64,000 nucleotides of DNA from DASQHW01 sp963837155 (lineage in GTDB: Bacteria > Actinomycetota > Acidimicrobiia > IMCC26256 > PALSA-610): assembly GCA_963837155.1 (NCBI GenBank), contig CAWIMB010000002.1, forward strand, positions 2,604,001 to 2,668,000, read 5' to 3'. Numbering within the stretch: the stretch's first letter is position 1; every line of letters starts with the position of its first letter. The notes below the pieces were generated by a model, which was not told where the DNA came from, made no database searches, and was given only the letters and a program-made list of their open reading frames with translations. This document shows, one piece after another, positions 8,666 to 17,932 of this stretch. Position numbers and translations under genes: made by a program.

Positions 8666-9196
8666 GCTTGACCCTCGAGCCACGACTGCAACATGACGGC
8701 CGCGGCGACCTTGTCGACCACGCGGCGGCGTGCCTCGCGTCGCATGCGGGCTTCGATGAGGCTCCGCTCTGCGGTCACGGTGGTGAGCCGCTCGTCGTGT
8801 ACGACGACCTCGATGCCGGCGTTCGCGGCCGTTGCCCGCAATGCCTCGACTTCCTCGAGCGTCGCCGCGCGCGGCCGGGCCAGTTTTCCCCGACAGCGAC
8901 AGCGGTAAGCCGACGACGATCGTCGTGACATCCTCGGCGAGCGCGACCGCGACGATCGCCGCGTGATCGTCGGCGTGGTTCTTGCATCGGGACAGCACTT
9001 CGTGGGGCGACGCGACCGTACGGGTCGGGTCGGACAGGGCGAGACCGATCCGGCGGCTGCCGAGATCGACGCCCAACGCCCGCACCGTTCTCCGCTCTCG
9101 GCGCTGCGCGCCGGGCCGCTCGGGCCCCGGCTCGCTACTCGGCGGGATACCCGCCTCGCCGTCGCTCGCCTCAGGTGTCGTGGTCACGATTGCCAC
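8662..9196 (-). CDS. ruvX: RuvX/YqgF family Holliday-junction resolvase-like protein (one frameshift)
   Basis: RNase H-fold protein of the YqgF family, implicated in pre-16S rRNA 5' processing and formerly called a putative resolvase. Visible motifs are ALGVDLGSRRIGLALSDP at the N-terminus, TIVVGLPLSLSG, then, after a frame change near 8875-8885, HDERLTTVTAERSL and VDKVAAAVMLQSWLE. The GTG at 9196 overlaps the alaS stop and adds about 37 Pro/Glu/Arg-rich residues; a GTG at 9085 with GGAG upstream would give the family-typical 140 residues. Which start is used is undecided. Confidence 0.85.
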
Positions 9197-11807
9197 TGCA
9201 CCGCCAGGTCGCGCGCGGTGGCGAGTGCCTCGTCGATGCCGGCGACGTTCTGACCCCCGCCCGCGACGAGCTTCGCGCCCTTACCCACGCCGCCACCGAG
9301 CTTGGCGGCCGCGGGTTTGGCGATCACGTCAGCCGACGCGCCGCGCTGCACCAGATCGTCACTGACAGCCACCGCGATCGCCGACTTCCCGTCAACCGCC
9401 CCTGCGAGCACAACGACGCCGCTCCCCAGTGCGCGTATCGCCTCGCTCGCGAGCTGGCGCAGCGTGCCGGTGTCGAGCCCGTCGCGGCGCACGACGAGGA
9501 CTCCACGGTCCGCGTCCTTCACGAGGTCGCTCGCGGCTCCGGCCGCTTCCTTCGCCTTGAGGCGATTCAGCTCGTCTTGAAGCGTGCGGACTTGTTCGTT
9601 CAGGCGCTCGATCTTGTCGGGCACTTCCTTGGGGCTCGCGCGAGGAGCTCGCCGGCCCGGCGCAGCAATTGCTCTTCGAATTCGATGTATTCGATCGCGC
9701 CGTCACCCGTCATCGCCTCGATGCGGCGCAGGTTCGAGCCGATCGAACCCTCGCTCACGATCTTGATCGGGCCGATGAACCCGAGCGCGTGCACGTGCGT
9801 GCCCCCGCACAGCTCGGTCGAGGGGCCCGCCTCCAAGACGCGCACGATCTCGCCGTACTTCTCGCCGAAGAACGCGATCGCGCCGACCCGTTCGGCTTCG
9901 GCCTTCGTCGTCTCGTAGTGGCGGACGGGCGCGTCGGAGATCACCTGGGCGTTGGCGAGGCGCTCGACCTGCGCGAGCTGATCCGGCGTGACCGGCTCGT
10001 GGTGCGAGAAGTCGAAGCGCAAGCGGTCGGGCGCAACGAGCGAACCCGCCTGTTGCACGTGCGCGCCCAATACCTCACGCAATGCCCAGTGCAGGACGTG
10101 GGTCGCGGTGTGATTCCGCCGGATGCGATCGCGCCGCACGCCGTCGATCTCGGCAACGACCTCGTCGCCTTCCGCGATCGTGCCGGTGCGGACGCACGCT
10201 TCGTGAACGATGAGTTGACCGGGAAGCCCGTACTTGGTGTCGAGGACGTCCAGCAATGCGCCAGGCGCCGTGGTGATCGTGCCCGTGTCGCCGATCTGGC
10301 CACCCGATTCCGCGTAGAACGGCGTGCGGTCGAGCACGACGTCGACGGTCGCGCCTTCGTCGGCTTGACCGACGCGCTCACCGTCACGCAGGAGCGCGAG
10401 GATGTGCGCGGTCGACGCATACTCCTGCCGGCCGGTGAACTCGGTAGGGCCATGTTCGTCGACGAGCTCGCGGTAGACGTCGACGGGCGCACCTTTCGCA
10501 GCACCGGCTTGCTCGGCCGCCGCCCGGGCGCGCTCACGTTGCTCGCGCATGCGCGCTTCGAACCCAGGGAAGTCGACTTCACGACCGCGCTCCGCCGCGA
10601 TCTCGCGGGTGAGGTCGATCGGGAAGCCGAGCGTGTCGTGCAGGAAGAACGCATCTTCACCGCTGACGTCGCCCTGAGTGACGATGCCGTCGAGCATGTC
10701 GACGCCGCGCTGCAAGGTGGCGCGGAACGACTCCTCCTCGCGCCGCACGATCTTGCGGACGACGTCCTGCGTCCCGATGATCTCCGGGTACGCGGTTCCC
10801 ATGCTCGCAACGACCGCGTCGACCATGCCGGGCGTCACCGCTCCGCGCACGCCGAGGAGGTAGGCGTGGAGGACCGAGCGGCGAATGATCCGTCGCAGCA
10901 CGTATCCCCGTTCCTGGTTCGACGGACGGACGCCGTCGCTCACCATGAACGTCATCGTGCGCGCGTGTTCGGCGATGATCCGCAGCGAGATGTCGGTCCG
11001 TTCGTCCTCGCCGTATCGCTTCCCGGTGGCGCGCTGTGCCTCGGCAAGGAGCGGCTGGAACACGTCGATGTCCCAGATCGACGTCTTGCCCTGCACGACC
11101 ATGAGGTTGCGTTCGAGTCCGGCACCGGTATCGATGCACGGCTTCGGTAGCGGGGCGAGCGTCCCGTCGCGCTGCTGGTCGAGATTCATGAACACGAGGT
11201 TCCAGATCTCGATGTAGCGGTCGGCCTCGGTGCTCGGGCCGCCGTCGGGACCGAACTCGGGGCCAAGGTCCCAGAAGATCTCCGACGACGGGCCGCACGG
11301 GCCGGTGTCACCCATGCGCCAGAAGTTGTCTTCACCGAGCCGTTGGATGCGATCGGCAGGAAAACCAACGATGTCGCGCCAGATCTGTTCCGCTTCGTCG
11401 TCGTCCTCGTGAATGGTGACCCACAAGCGGCCGGTATCGACGTGCAGAACCTCGGTGTAGAACTCCCACGCGAACTTGATCGCGTCTTCCTTGAAGTAGT
11501 CGCCGAAGCTGAAGTTGCCGAGCATCTCGAAGAACGAGAAGTGACGATTCGTGCGGCCGATGTCGTCGAGGTCGTTGTGCTTCCCACCCGCGCGCACGCA
11601 TTTCTGCGACGACACCGCGCGCTTGTACGGCGGCGGCTCTTCGCCGGTGAAGTACGGCTTGAACGGCACCATGCCCGCGACGGTGAACAGCAAGGTCTTG
11701 TCGACAGGGATGACGCTCGCCGACGGCACGTGCTGGTGCGCGCGTTCGGTAAAGAACTCCACGAAGGCGCGGCGCAGCTCGTCGGCGGTAGTCGGAACGT
11801 CGGGCAT
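9184..11807 (-). CDS. alaS: Alanyl-tRNA synthetase AlaS (one frameshift)
   Basis: Charges tRNA-Ala in the cytosol. About 874 residues after joining two frames near 9621-9640. The catalytic core begins PDVPTTADELRRAFVEFFTE and includes MVPFKPYFTGEEPPPYKR and the FGDYFKEDAI segment. The editing domain shows HTATHVLHWALREVLGAHV with its zinc-site continuation ELCGGTHVHALGFIGP. The C-terminal DHHA1 domain (GKGAKLVAGGGQNVAGIDEAL) is in the second frame. All domains of a full AlaS are present, so the shift is likely an assembly error at the GGGG run. It is followed by ruvX and preceded by two small membrane proteins, as in other actinobacteria. Confidence 0.93.
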
Positions 11808-11819
11808 TACGGGCCCAGG

Positions 11820-12053
11820 CTACTTCCCGCCGGTGGGCCCCACGCTCCGTTTGAGCTCCGCTTCGCGCGCCCGCATCGCATCACGACCCTCCGTGACCGC
11901 GGCCCGCATCGTGCCGCTCCAGCGGTCGGCAACTTCGGCCGGGACGTAACGCTGTGCGACGCGGCGGACGCGCCGGCTGAACGCCCACGAGGAGCCGGCG
12001 CCGAGCACGAACCCGAGCACGAGCCAGAAGAACCGGCGGAACATTTTCAGCAT
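11820..12053 (-). CDS. Small DUF6167-like membrane protein
   Basis: A 77-residue protein with one N-terminal hydrophobic segment (FFWLVLGFVLGAGSSWAF, about residues 8-25) followed by a basic amphipathic region and a helical tail ending KRSVGPTGGK. Actinobacteria commonly carry such a small protein between a DUF948 protein and alaS, in the position called DUF6167 in Streptomyces. The match is by position and shape more than sequence. It starts 8 bases after the stop of the DUF948-like gene and probably belongs to the same transcript. Its function is unknown. Confidence 0.7.
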   Translation of the reverse strand: MLKMFRRFFWLVLGFVLGAGSSWAFSRRVRRVAQRYVPAEVADRWSGTMRAAVTEGRDAMRAREAELKRSVGPTGGK

Positions 12054-12061
12054 CGTCGGGC

Positions 12062-12433
12062 CTACGACGCCCGCCGGCGTCGTCGACGGCGTGCCGGCTG
12101 GGGTTCGCCGTCCCGCAGACGCTGCGCGGCGCGCGACACACCGGTGCCGAACGCCATTGCCTTCACCACCGGCGTCGCGATCGCGCGCTTGGCCTCGTCG
12201 AGCCGCTCGGCGGACGACACCAGTCGTTCGACACGATCGATCTCGCCCGCCGCGTCGCGTACCGCGTCGTCGGCTTCGTCAAGGAGGGCGAACGCATCTT
12301 CGCGGAGGACATCCACGGTGTCTCGCAACTGGCGCAGGACGCGCGCGAGCACGACGAGCAATGTGGCGAGCACCGCGATGAGCAGCGTGACCACGGTGGC
12401 CGCGACGACGGCCAGGACGTCACTCGTCGACAT
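12062..12433 (-). CDS. DUF948-like membrane protein
   Basis: A 123-residue protein starting MSTSDVLAVVAA. One long membrane helix covers about residues 6-32, followed by a predicted coiled-coil (LRQLRDTVDVLREDAFALLDEADDAVRD in outline), typical of DUF948, and an arginine-rich tail with eight consecutive arginines near the end. The ATG overlaps the stop of rarA by 14 bases, so translation may be coupled. Similar proteins lie upstream of alaS in many actinobacteria. A scaffold or envelope role is possible, but no function is established. Confidence 0.75.
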   Translation of the reverse strand: MSTSDVLAVVAATVVTLLIAVLATLLVVLARVLRQLRDTVDVLREDAFALLDEADDAVRDAAGEIDRVERLVSSAERLDEAKRAIATPVVKAMAFGTGVSRAAQRLRDGEPQPARRRRRRRAS

Positions 12434-13778
12434 CGTCGCCATCGTCGGTCGGCTCCTCCCCCCGCCGCTCGCGCAGCATCTCGTTGAGCGCAGGCTCGGC
12501 ACCACGCCGTCCGGGACGGTAGAAGCGCTCCCCCGCGACCTCGGCGGGCAGGTACTCCTGCGGCACCCACCCGTTCGGATCGTCGTGAGGATATACGTAG
12601 CCCTTGCCGTGCCCGAGTACCTGCGCACCGCGGTAGTGCGCATCCCGCAGATGCATCGGCACCGGCCCGGTGCGGCGATTGCGCACGGCGTCGGTCGCCC
12701 GGCCCAGCGCGGAGATCACGCTGTTGCTCTTGGGCGCCAGGCTCAGGTGGATCACGGCGTGCGCGAGGTTGATCGCGGCTTCGGGGAGTCCGACATATTC
12801 GACGGCGCGAGCGGCGGCCTCGGTGACGAGGATCGCGTGCGGGTCCGCGAGGCCGACGTCTTCACTCGCGAAGATGACCATTCGGCGCGCGACGTACCGC
12901 GCGTCCTCGCCGGCTTCCAACATGCGCGCGAGCCAGTAGAGGGAGGCATCCGGATCGGAGCCGCGCAGCGACTTGATGAACGCGGAGATGATGTCGTAGT
13001 GCTCGTCGTCGCCGTACTTGACACTGCGGAGCGCGAGCGCGGCTTCGGCATCGGCGAGCGTGATGACGCTTCGCTGGTCCTCAACCGTGAGCGCGTGCGC
13101 GACCTCCAGAACAGTGAGGAGGTGGCGTGCGTCGCCTTCACTCTTGTCGACGAGGTGCTTCAGGGCATCATCGTCGATGGTGGTGGGTTCGGTGCCCAGG
13201 CCGCGTTCTTGGTCTTCGAGCGCGCGCTGGGCGAGCTGCTCGAGCGCGTCATCACCGAGGGGCTCGAGCCGGAACAGCGTGCTGCGCGACAAGAGCGGCC
13301 CGGTGAGCGAGAAGAACGGGTTCTCGGTCGTCGCGCCGACGAGCACGAGCAGCCCTTCTTCGACAAACGGGAGCAGGACGTCTTGTTGGGCGCGGCTGAA
13401 TCGGTGCACCTCGTCGAGAAACAGGATCGTGCCCTGGCCCCGCTCGCCGAGGCGGGCCCGTGCGCGCTCGGCGACCTCGCGCACGTCCTTCACGCCCGCG
13501 CTGACCGCACTGATCGCTTCGAAGGCCTTCTCGCTGACGCCGGCGATGAGCCGGGCGATCGTCGTCTTCCCGGTGCCGGGCGGCCCCCAGAGGATCAGCG
13601 ACGACAGCCGGTCGGACTCGATCAGCACGCGCAGCGGCTTGCCCCGCCCGAGCAAGTGCTGCTGGCCGACGACCTCGTCGAGCGAGCGCGGCCGCAGCCG
13701 CGCCGGAAGCGGTGCCTTGTGCGCGAGCCGCTCTTCCACCGCGGCCGCAAACAAATCCGGACCAGCACCCCTGGGCAT
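12420..13778 (-). CDS. rarA: Replication-associated recombination protein RarA (MgsA)
   Basis: AAA+ ATPase related to clamp-loader subunits and RuvB; it acts at stalled replication forks. The 452-residue protein has Walker A GPPGTGKT at 65-72, Walker B with the sensor region ILFLDEVHRFSRAQQD, the arginine-finger segment, and a C-terminal MgsA oligomerisation domain (DDEHYDIISAFIKSLRGSDPDASLYWLARML, then HAVIHLSLAPKSN). The ATG at 13778 is preferred to a start 12 codons upstream because the family begins close to the conserved PLPARLRPRSLDEVVGQ region. It precedes the DUF948 and alaS genes as in M. tuberculosis. Confidence 0.95.
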   Translation of the reverse strand: MPRGAGPDLFAAAVEERLAHKAPLPARLRPRSLDEVVGQQHLLGRGKPLRVLIESDRLSSLILWGPPGTGKTTIARLIAGVSEKAFEAISAVSAGVKDVREVAERARARLGERGQGTILFLDEVHRFSRAQQDVLLPFVEEGLLVLVGATTENPFFSLTGPLLSRSTLFRLEPLGDDALEQLAQRALEDQERGLGTEPTTIDDDALKHLVDKSEGDARHLLTVLEVAHALTVEDQRSVITLADAEAALALRSVKYGDDEHYDIISAFIKSLRGSDPDASLYWLARMLEAGEDARYVARRMVIFASEDVGLADPHAILVTEAAARAVEYVGLPEAAINLAHAVIHLSLAPKSNSVISALGRATDAVRNRRTGPVPMHLRDAHYRGAQVLGHGKGYVYPHDDPNGWVPQEYLPAEVAGERFYRPGRRGAEPALNEMLRERRGEEPTDDGDDVDE

Positions 13779-13816
13779 CAGCGTGCAGGTTACGTGTCCG
13801 GGAAAAGCCACCAACA

Positions 13817-13859
13817 GTTGGCAGCAAAAACCGCGCTATGCGCGGGTTTCGCTGCCAAC
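13817..13859 (-). repeat. Palindromic repeat, family B copy 1
   Basis: Arms GTTGGCAGCAAAAACCGCGC and the near-complement GCGCGGGTTTCGCTGCCAAC surround the core TAT. It supplies the last codons and stop of the AbiEi/DUF559-like gene. Its core CTATG is inverted relative to the copies at 14801 and 58853. Confidence 0.8.
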
Positions 13860-14762
13860 ACTGCGGCTCTCGAGCGCGGCGCACGTCCTTGCGACGATCT
13901 CGCGGTCTGAAGTCGCCCAGGTGAAGATCAGCGGGAGCCATCCCATGGACGCGAGCGCAGTGACACGTTCGCTGTCGTACGCAACCGCGCTCGCGCCGAT
14001 GTGATACGGCTCGCCGTAGTACTCGACGAACACTTTTGGCAGTGGGTACGCATAGTCGAGCGTGTACTTGGCCGATCCGACCTTGACCTTGTGCTGCTGC
14101 ACGGGCAAGGGCACTCCGGCCTTCTTCAGGACTGAAAGGACACGCAACTCCGAATTACTCCCACCGGGGTTGTAGTCCAAATCCCGTTCACTGAGCAGCG
14201 CACGTACCACAGACATGTGCCGACCCGGGCCCGACTCCAGACGCTCGGCGCAGTCCTTCAGACGTCGGAGTGACGCAACACCACGCCGCAGACCATCATC
14301 GAGGACGCTGCCGAGCTGTCGTTCGGTCAAGCGTGTGGTGAGGTCGCACAAGGTTCGCTCGAATGTTGTGCACGGGATGCCGAAGCGGTGCGTCGTGTCC
14401 TCGGCATCGAGCTTCGAAGACCGATGAATCCGCACGCCCCGGCGCTTCGGAAAGTCGTGACGCCCGATCGTCACCTCGTAAGAGCCTTCGGGAAGGTACA
14501 TGTACACCCAGAGCTGTGCTCCGGACGCATGCGACGCGAAGGCATCGTCGAGAGAGAGGACGAGGGCGTGCAAACTCCGTTCCCACGACTCTGCTACCCC
14601 TGCGAGAGCGAAGACGCGGGGGCGGGCACGCGTGAGGATCTCATCGCGGACGAGCCGATATATCTGGTCGTCACTGACCTTTTCGCCCCGAAGCTGGGCA
14701 AGTGTGACGAGCGAGTGCTGCGCTGCGAGCAGCGGTTCGATGCGAACCAAGACGGCATCCAT
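13836..14762 (-). CDS. AbiEi-like winged-helix plus DUF559/endonuclease-fold protein
   Basis: A 308-residue protein from MDAVLVRIEPLLAAQ; an in-frame start 16 codons upstream lies in the flanking repeat. The N-terminal 60 residues resemble the AbiEi-type winged helix (LAQLRGEKVSDDQIYRLVRDEIL). The middle (GIPCTTFERTLCDLTTRLTERQL) matches the usual linker of such proteins. The C-terminus has a DUF559-like, Vsr-related fold (YTLDYAYPLPKVFVEYYGEPYH). Such proteins are abundant in actinobacteria and are often called type IV antitoxin-like, but no toxin partner is adjacent here. The gene interrupts the aspS-rarA order and is bracketed by palindromic repeats. Lower GC content in its middle suggests acquisition. 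Function is unknown. Confidence 0.7.
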   Translation of the reverse strand: MDAVLVRIEPLLAAQHSLVTLAQLRGEKVSDDQIYRLVRDEILTRARPRVFALAGVAESWERSLHALVLSLDDAFASHASGAQLWVYMYLPEGSYEVTIGRHDFPKRRGVRIHRSSKLDAEDTTHRFGIPCTTFERTLCDLTTRLTERQLGSVLDDGLRRGVASLRRLKDCAERLESGPGRHMSVVRALLSERDLDYNPGGSNSELRVLSVLKKAGVPLPVQQHKVKVGSAKYTLDYAYPLPKVFVEYYGEPYHIGASAVAYDSERVTALASMGWLPLIFTWATSDREIVARTCAALESRSVGSETRA

Positions 14763-14800
14763 GCGGCGGGACCGTAGAACGCACGTGAGACAACAACGGG

Positions 14801-14840
14801 TTGGCAGCAAATCCCGCGCATAGCGCGGGATTTGCTGCCA
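14801..14840 (+). repeat. Palindromic repeat, family B copy 2
   Basis: A near-perfect palindrome: TTGGCAGCAAATCCCGCGC, core AT, then GCGCGGGATTTGCTGCCA, continued by TCTGTTGG up to the aspS stop codon at 14849. It lies directly downstream of aspS on the minus strand and could also act as its terminator. Confidence 0.8.
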
Positions 14841-14848
14841 TCTGTTGG

Positions 14849-16590
14849 TTACTTTTTCTCGACGACGCGCAACCCGAGTTCTTTGAGTTGTTTCGGGTCG
14901 AGGGCGCTGGGGGCGTTGGTCAGCGGGTCCGCGCCGGACTGCGTCTTGGGAAACGCGATCACCTCGCGAATGTTTTCTTCGCCCGCAAGGATCGCGACGA
15001 AGCGGTCAACGCCGACGGCGAAGCCTGCGTGCGGGGCGCGCCGTAGCGGAACGCGTCGAGCAAGAATCCGAAACGCTCTTGCGCGTCCTCGGGTTCGATG
15101 CCGAGCAGCGAGAAGATTTGCTGCTGCACATCGGGCCGGTGAATACGCACCGAGCCCGAGCCGAGTTCCCAACCGTTCAATACCAAGTCGTATGCCTGCG
15201 ATCGCACCGCGAGCGGATCGTGCTCGAGCAGAGCCATGTCGTCCGCGTGCGGCATCGTGAACGGGTGATGCGCGGGAATAGGCCGGCCGCTTTCCTTGTC
15301 GATCGCTTCGAACAACGGGAAGTCCACGACCCACAGGAACCGCAGGCCTTCTGACACGGGTGGCCGCCCGAGGTCCAGCCGGAGCTGCCCGAGCACCGAC
15401 CGCACCATCAGCCGCTCTCCCGCCACCAACAGCAGCAGATCGCCCGCCTCGGCGCCTAACTCGTCGACGAGCCCGATCTGCTCGGACTCCGACAGGAACT
15501 TCGCGACAGGAGATTCCAACGTGCCACCGTCGCGGACACGGATCCACACCAAGCCCTTCGCACCCAATGCCTTCGCGCGGTCGGTCAACGCGTCGAGCCG
15601 GGAACGCGGCATGTCTGCCTCTCCCGGCACGCGAATGCCCTTGACCGCTTCTGCACCTGCGAACGCGTTGAAGCCAGTCGCCGCGAACACCTCGTCGAGC
15701 TCCACGAGCTCCATGCCGAACCGCACGTCGGGCTTGTCGGAGCCGTAGCGCTCCATCGCCTCGTGCCAGGTCATGCGCGGAATCGACGTCGGGGCCTCCC
15801 CCGGCCGCGCCGCGATGCGGCCGCCAACACGGCCGCTGACACCGCCTCGAGCACGTCCTCCTGGTCGGCGAACGTCATCTCGATATCGAGTTGCATGAAT
15901 TCGAACTGCCGGTCCGCGCGCAGGTCCTCGTCGCGGCAAGCACCGGGCGATCTGGAAGTAGCGATCCATCCCGCCGACCATCAGCAGCTGCTTCATGAGC
16001 TGCGGGCTCTGCGGCAGCGCGTAGAACTCCCCGGGCCGCAATCGCGACGGCACCACGAAGTCGCGCGCACCTTCCGGCGTGGACGCGATCAGCATCGGCG
16101 TCTCGACCTCGACGAAACCTTGCGCGACCATCGCTTCGCGCATCGCACGGTTGGCCTCGGCGCGCAGCCGGAGGTTCCTCTGCATGGGCGCACGCCGCAG
16201 GTCGAGATAGCGATGCTTCAGCCGCAGCATCTCGTCGACGTCGACCCGATCGTCGAGCGGGAACGGTGGCGGCTCCGCCTCACTCAGCACCTCGACGCTC
16301 CGAGCGACGACCTCGACCTCACCCGTCGGCAAGTCTGTGTTCACGGTGCCCTCGGGGCGTGGGCGTACGTCGCCCTTCACCCGCACGACCCATTCGCTCC
16401 GCAAACGGTGCGCGACGTCGAGACCCGGCACCGCGGGATCGATCACCACCTGCACGAGGCCCGCGACATCGCGCACGTCAACGAACGCCTTGCCGCCGTG
16501 GTCGCGACGATTCGCCACCCACCCACATACGACGACGGCCTCGTCGATGTCGGCGGCGCGCAGGTCACCGGCCCGGTGGGTGCGCATCAT
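14849..16590 (-). CDS. aspS: Aspartyl-tRNA synthetase AspS (three frameshifts)
   Basis: Charges tRNA-Asp (or Asp and Asn if non-discriminating). The N-terminal OB-fold (CGWVANRRDHGGKAFVDVRD) and the class II motif 2 approach (FYALPQSPQLMKQLLMVGGMDRYFQIARC) are in the first frame. Near 15945 the frame is lost and near 15810 it returns, so about 45 residues covering motif 2 read wrongly. A further shift near 15035 restores the C-terminal AVGVDRFVAILAG (motif 3) and the end ELGLRVVEKK. About 580 residues after correction, normal for bacterial AspS with its GAD insertion. The ATG at 16590 overlaps the hisS stop as ATGA. Confidence 0.92.
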
Positions 16591-17858
16591 GTCAGTGTCT
16601 CGTCCTTTCGTGTTCGCAACCATGCGGCCGCTTCGTCGCGGCGCACGTCGACTTCCTTGCCGCTCGACATCTCTTTCACCTTCACGTGCCCCTCCGCCCA
16701 CTCCTTCGGGAGGATCATCACGCTCCAGGTTGCGCCCGCCTTGTCAGCGGCCGCGAGCTGCCGCTTCAACGCGCGGCCGCCGTACGCTCGATCGGCCGCC
16801 AGCCCGCTCTCTCGGAGCTCATAGAGCAGAAGATTCGCGTCCATCGTGCCGACGGCGTCGACCACGAACACGTCCACGCCGGTCGCTGGTACCGGCAGCA
16901 CGCCCTCGGCGTCGCAGACGAGCAACAGGCGTTCGATGCCGATGCCGAAGCCGAGCGCCGGCGTCGGTGGGCCACCCATCTCCTCGGCGAGCCGGTCGAG
17001 GCGCCCGCCGCCCCCGACCGCGTTTTGCGCGGCGTCGAGCGCATCGCTCTGAAACTCGAACACGGTGCCGGTGTAGTAGTCGAAGCCGCGCACGAGTCGG
17101 GGCGCGATCTCGAATGCGATACCCAACGCCTGAAGCCCCTCTTGCACACACGCGAAGTGCGCGGCCGACGCGTCGGTGAGGTATTCGCCGAGCTGCGGCG
17201 CGCGTTCGAGCATGTCCTGCCAATCCGGCCGCTTCGAATCCAAGATGCGCAACGGGTTGGCTTCGGCTCGCTCCATCTCGCCGCCGATCAGGTCCGCGTG
17301 CTCCCGCCAGTACGCCAGCAGGACGTCCCGGTAGCGCGCGCGGCTCTCGGCGTCGCCCATCGAGTTGCACAACAGCCGGACCTTCTGCAGGCCGAGATCC
17401 CGGTAGAAGTCGTGCGCGAGCGCGATCACCTCGATGTCGATGTCGGGATCGTCGACGCCGAGCACCTCGACGCCGAGCTGCCAGTGCTGGCGGTAGCGCC
17501 CGGCCTGCGGTTGCTCGGCCCGGAAGTTCGGCGCGACGTACCACACCTTCCACGGCAGCGGCGGCCGGTGCTGCACGAACGCGCGCACGACCGGCGCGGT
17601 GCCCTCGGGCCGCAGCGCGAGGCGCCGCCCACCGCGGTCGACGAAGTCGTACATCTCTTTGCGTACGATGTCGGTCGATTCTCCGACCCGCGCGAACACG
17701 TCGTAGTGCTCGACGATCGGCGTCACCACCAAGCCGTAACCGAAGCGCGTCGCCAGTTCGGCGAAGCGCGCGACGAGCGCGATCCAGCGCGCAGACTCGG
17801 GCGGCAGCACATCGAGCATGCCCTTCGGGGCGCGCATCAGCTCTTTGTCTGCCGGCAT
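16587..17858 (-). CDS. hisS: Histidyl-tRNA synthetase HisS
   Basis: A 423-residue class II synthetase. Motif 1 is near residues 45-75 (VVTPIVEHYDVFARVGESTDIVRKEMY), motif 2 contains RPEGTAPVVRAFVQH and FRAEQPQAGRYRQHWQLG, the histidine-specific signature is LVRGFDYYTGTVFEF, and motif 3 is GFGIGIERLLLV. The anticodon-binding domain follows (DVFVVDAVGT to the end). It is intact in one frame, in contrast to aspS immediately downstream, with which it forms the usual hisS-aspS pair. A pilus-gene island separates it from rel on its upstream side. Confidence 0.97.
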   Translation of the reverse strand: MPADKELMRAPKGMLDVLPPESARWIALVARFAELATRFGYGLVVTPIVEHYDVFARVGESTDIVRKEMYDFVDRGGRRLALRPEGTAPVVRAFVQHRPPLPWKVWYVAPNFRAEQPQAGRYRQHWQLGVEVLGVDDPDIDIEVIALAHDFYRDLGLQKVRLLCNSMGDAESRARYRDVLLAYWREHADLIGGEMERAEANPLRILDSKRPDWQDMLERAPQLGEYLTDASAAHFACVQEGLQALGIAFEIAPRLVRGFDYYTGTVFEFQSDALDAAQNAVGGGGRLDRLAEEMGGPPTPALGFGIGIERLLLVCDAEGVLPVPATGVDVFVVDAVGTMDANLLLYELRESGLAADRAYGGRALKRQLAAADKAGATWSVMILPKEWAEGHVKVKEMSSGKEVDVRRDEAAAWLRTRKDETLT

Positions 17859-17893
17859 TCCGGCGATCCTATTACGCGATCGTGTTCTCCCAA

Positions 17894-17932
17894 CGCCGTT
17901 TGCGGCGCGTCGACGAGAGCGCCTACGGCGCG
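17894..17932 (-). terminator. Possible hairpins at the end of the PilX-like gene
   Basis: Two short hairpins are visible: CGCCG-TTTG-CGGCG at 17894-17907, and GCGCC-TAC-GGCGC at 17919-17931, the latter overlapping the stop of the minus-strand pilus gene. There is no T-tract; this could separate the pilus operon from hisS. Confidence 0.3.

Larger units (their letters stand above)
13811..14848. mobile_element. Putative unit: one gene bounded by about 49-bp inverted repeats
   Basis: The left end (13811-13859) and the reverse complement of the right end (14800-14848) both read CCAACAG, then TGGCAGCAAA, then CCGCGCTATGCGCGGG and GCTGCCAAC, with only a few mismatches. They form an inverted pair around one AbiEi/DUF559-like gene. 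Each end is itself a palindrome. The asymmetric outer flank CCAACAG and the off-centre core CTATG show that the two copies face opposite ways. No transposase and no clear target duplication are seen, so mobility is an inference. Confidence 0.45.

Noticed and set aside
11343..13910. Long plus-strand open frame of about 855 codons opposite alaS and rarA
   Set aside because: It runs antisense through alaS, the small membrane protein genes and rarA, and its sequence is Arg/Val/Asp-rich with no domain. High-GC DNA yields such shadow frames.
14959..16590. aspS, alaS, dnaE and other frame-broken genes as pseudogenes
   Set aside because: All are essential or well conserved on both sides of each break, and breaks occur in GC runs in many unrelated genes, which fits assembly error.
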